From Chlamydia trachomatis (lineage in GTDB: Bacteria > Chlamydiota > Chlamydiia > Chlamydiales > 2-12-FULL-49-11), in assembly GCA_945877885.1 (NCBI GenBank), contig CAMCSI010000067.1:1-7186 (forward strand): a DNA stretch of 7,186 nucleotides. Direction: 5' to 3'. Positions 6,190 through 7,186 of the stretch are shown in pieces. A program made the position numbers and the translations under genes. A model generated the notes under the pieces. That model had not been told where the DNA came from. It saw only the letters and a program-made list of their open reading frames with translations, and made no database searches. Each line of letters opens with the position of its first letter. Within the stretch, counting starts at the first letter, position 1.

Positions 6190-7186
6190 AGTTTGCAGAA
6201 AGGGATTTCTCCTTCTGCGGCGCCCACACTAAAGAAAGTAACCCAAAAGCACATAAAGCACAAATCAATAATAAAATGAAAAACGCATCCCAGCCATGTA
6301 TATCTAGCAGTTTACCAAATGGATAGGCAGCCGATGCAGCTCCAATATAGGCAAACCAACCAACAAAGCCAGTTGCCGCTCCTGCTGCTTTTTTGTGCGA
6401 AAGCTCAGCTGCTGCAATGCCTATTAGCACCTGAGGGCCAAAAACTAAAAATCCAACTAAAAACATAATTATGTGGGCATAAATAACACCACCAATGGGG
6501 GTATACCAAATACTTGCTGCTGCAAAAATCACACCGAGAGAAAATAATCCATTTACTGGACCACGCTTGCCGTTAAACGCCTTATCAGAAATCCATCCCG
6601 CTCCAATGCAGCCTAAAAATCCCCCAATTTCAAAAGAGACAATACAAGCTGCCGCTGAAAACTCGGTAAAGCCTCGACTTTGAATAAGAAAAAGTTGCCC
6701 CCAATCATTGACCGCTGTTCGCACCACGTAGATAAAAAAGTAGGCAAAACCTAAAATCCAAATATATCGATTACGCAGTACAATATCTAATAGAAGTTGT
6801 TTTTTATTCATCTTCTCTGCTTGCAAATCCTGCTCGCTAAGCTTGGTCCCTTTATACTCTTCAATTGATGGTAATCCTAGAGATTCGGGCGTATCTCTTA
6901 ATCGATTCATTAAAAAAAAGCCCATGAAAATACAAATAATTCCAGGAAAATACATCCCAACTCGCCATCCATACAAACTTGCTATTAAAGAGACGATCAC
7001 AGGTGCTGCAGCCCCTCCCAGATTATGGGAAGTGCTCATGAGCCCCCACCAACTCCCCCTCTCACTTTTTGCATACCAATGGGTTAAATACCTTGCACAC
7101 GGGGGCCAACCCCAACCTTGAAACCACCCATTTAACCCCCAAAAGAGGGAAAAAAATAGTAAAGAGGAAGAAAGGCCAAATAAAAT
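6188..7186 (-). CDS. uhpC: UhpC-type hexose-phosphate transporter (5' end outside window)
   Basis: C-terminal 332 residues of a major facilitator protein of the organophosphate:phosphate antiporter group (UhpC/UhpT/GlpT). The frame stays open to the right edge, so the N-terminus lies outside; about 120 residues are missing if the full protein is near 450. The ATG at 7039 is internal, because the codons upstream of it encode conserved UhpC sequence including GLNGWFQGWGWPPCARYLTHW and ERGSWWGLMSTSHNLGG. After that come membrane helices, a charged cytoplasmic central loop (about 105-140 of the visible part), then six more helices. The family loop GWISDKAFNGKRGPVNGLF lies between helices 8 and 9. 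In E. coli UhpC senses glucose-6-phosphate, whereas the chlamydial homologue has been reported to transport it in exchange for phosphate. Import of host glucose-6-phosphate is therefore the likely role. It is the first visible gene of the operon, and the promoter must lie outside the window. Confidence 0.93.
   Translation of the reverse strand: MLFGLSSSLLFFSLFWGLNGWFQGWGWPPCARYLTHWYAKSERGSWWGLMSTSHNLGGAAAPVIVSLIASLYGWRVGMYFPGIICIFMGFFLMNRLRDTPESLGLPSIEEYKGTKLSEQDLQAEKMNKKQLLLDIVLRNRYIWILGFAYFFIYVVRTAVNDWGQLFLIQSRGFTEFSAAACIVSFEIGGFLGCIGAGWISDKAFNGKRGPVNGLFSLGVIFAAASIWYTPIGGVIYAHIIMFLVGFLVFGPQVLIGIAAAELSHKKAAGAATGFVGWFAYIGAASAAYPFGKLLDIHGWDAFFILLLICALCAFGLLSLVWAPQKEKSLSAN

Noticed and set aside
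6188..7039. Transporter gene starting at the ATG at 7039
   Set aside because: The frame stays open to the window edge and encodes conserved UhpC residues upstream, so this Met is internal.
6843..7121. Plus-strand open frame opposite the transporter
   Set aside because: It is a shadow of conserved transporter sequence on the other strand, with no plausible protein family.

Overview
The window looks like a core chromosomal segment of a member of the Chlamydiae, most likely an environmental (Parachlamydia/Simkania/Waddlia-type) lineage rather than Chlamydia itself. The grounds are the gene order, the low G+C content and the protein types. From memory, Chlamydia has the same order: uhpC, then dnaE, then uncharacterised envelope-type genes, then rsbW, then a small hypothetical gene. 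No database search was possible, so the taxon is an inference. I see no mobile element, tRNA, rRNA, CRISPR array or prophage gene.

Layout. Positions 1-54 hold only the 5' flank of a short plus-strand gene (55-486), which encodes a very acidic 143-residue protein of unknown function. Everything from 508 to the right edge is one tightly packed minus-strand gene run. In transcription order it is: a UhpC-type hexose-phosphate transporter (5' end off the right edge), dnaE (DNA polymerase III alpha), a secreted BamD-like helical-repeat protein, a small LptE-like lipoprotein, and an RsbW-type anti-sigma/serine kinase. The junctions are +9 nt, +3 nt, -4 nt and +11 nt, so this reads as a five-gene operon with translational coupling. 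Its promoter must lie beyond position 7186. The two sides converge at 487-507 with a gap of only 21 nt and no convincing terminator.

How the genes fit together. The operon joins import of a host sugar phosphate, chromosome replication, outer-membrane protein and LPS assembly factors, and a partner-switching regulator. That mixture suits an obligate intracellular bacterium with a small genome, where growth functions are packed into shared transcripts.

I do not see a new multi-gene system. The points most worth a second look are: an uninterrupted C9 tract inside dnaE, where one-base slippage stops translation within about 25 codons; a DnaE PHP domain that has lost most of its metal ligands; a BamD-like protein without a lipidation cysteine next to an LptE-like lipoprotein; and the acidic, chaperone-sized gene facing rsbW.
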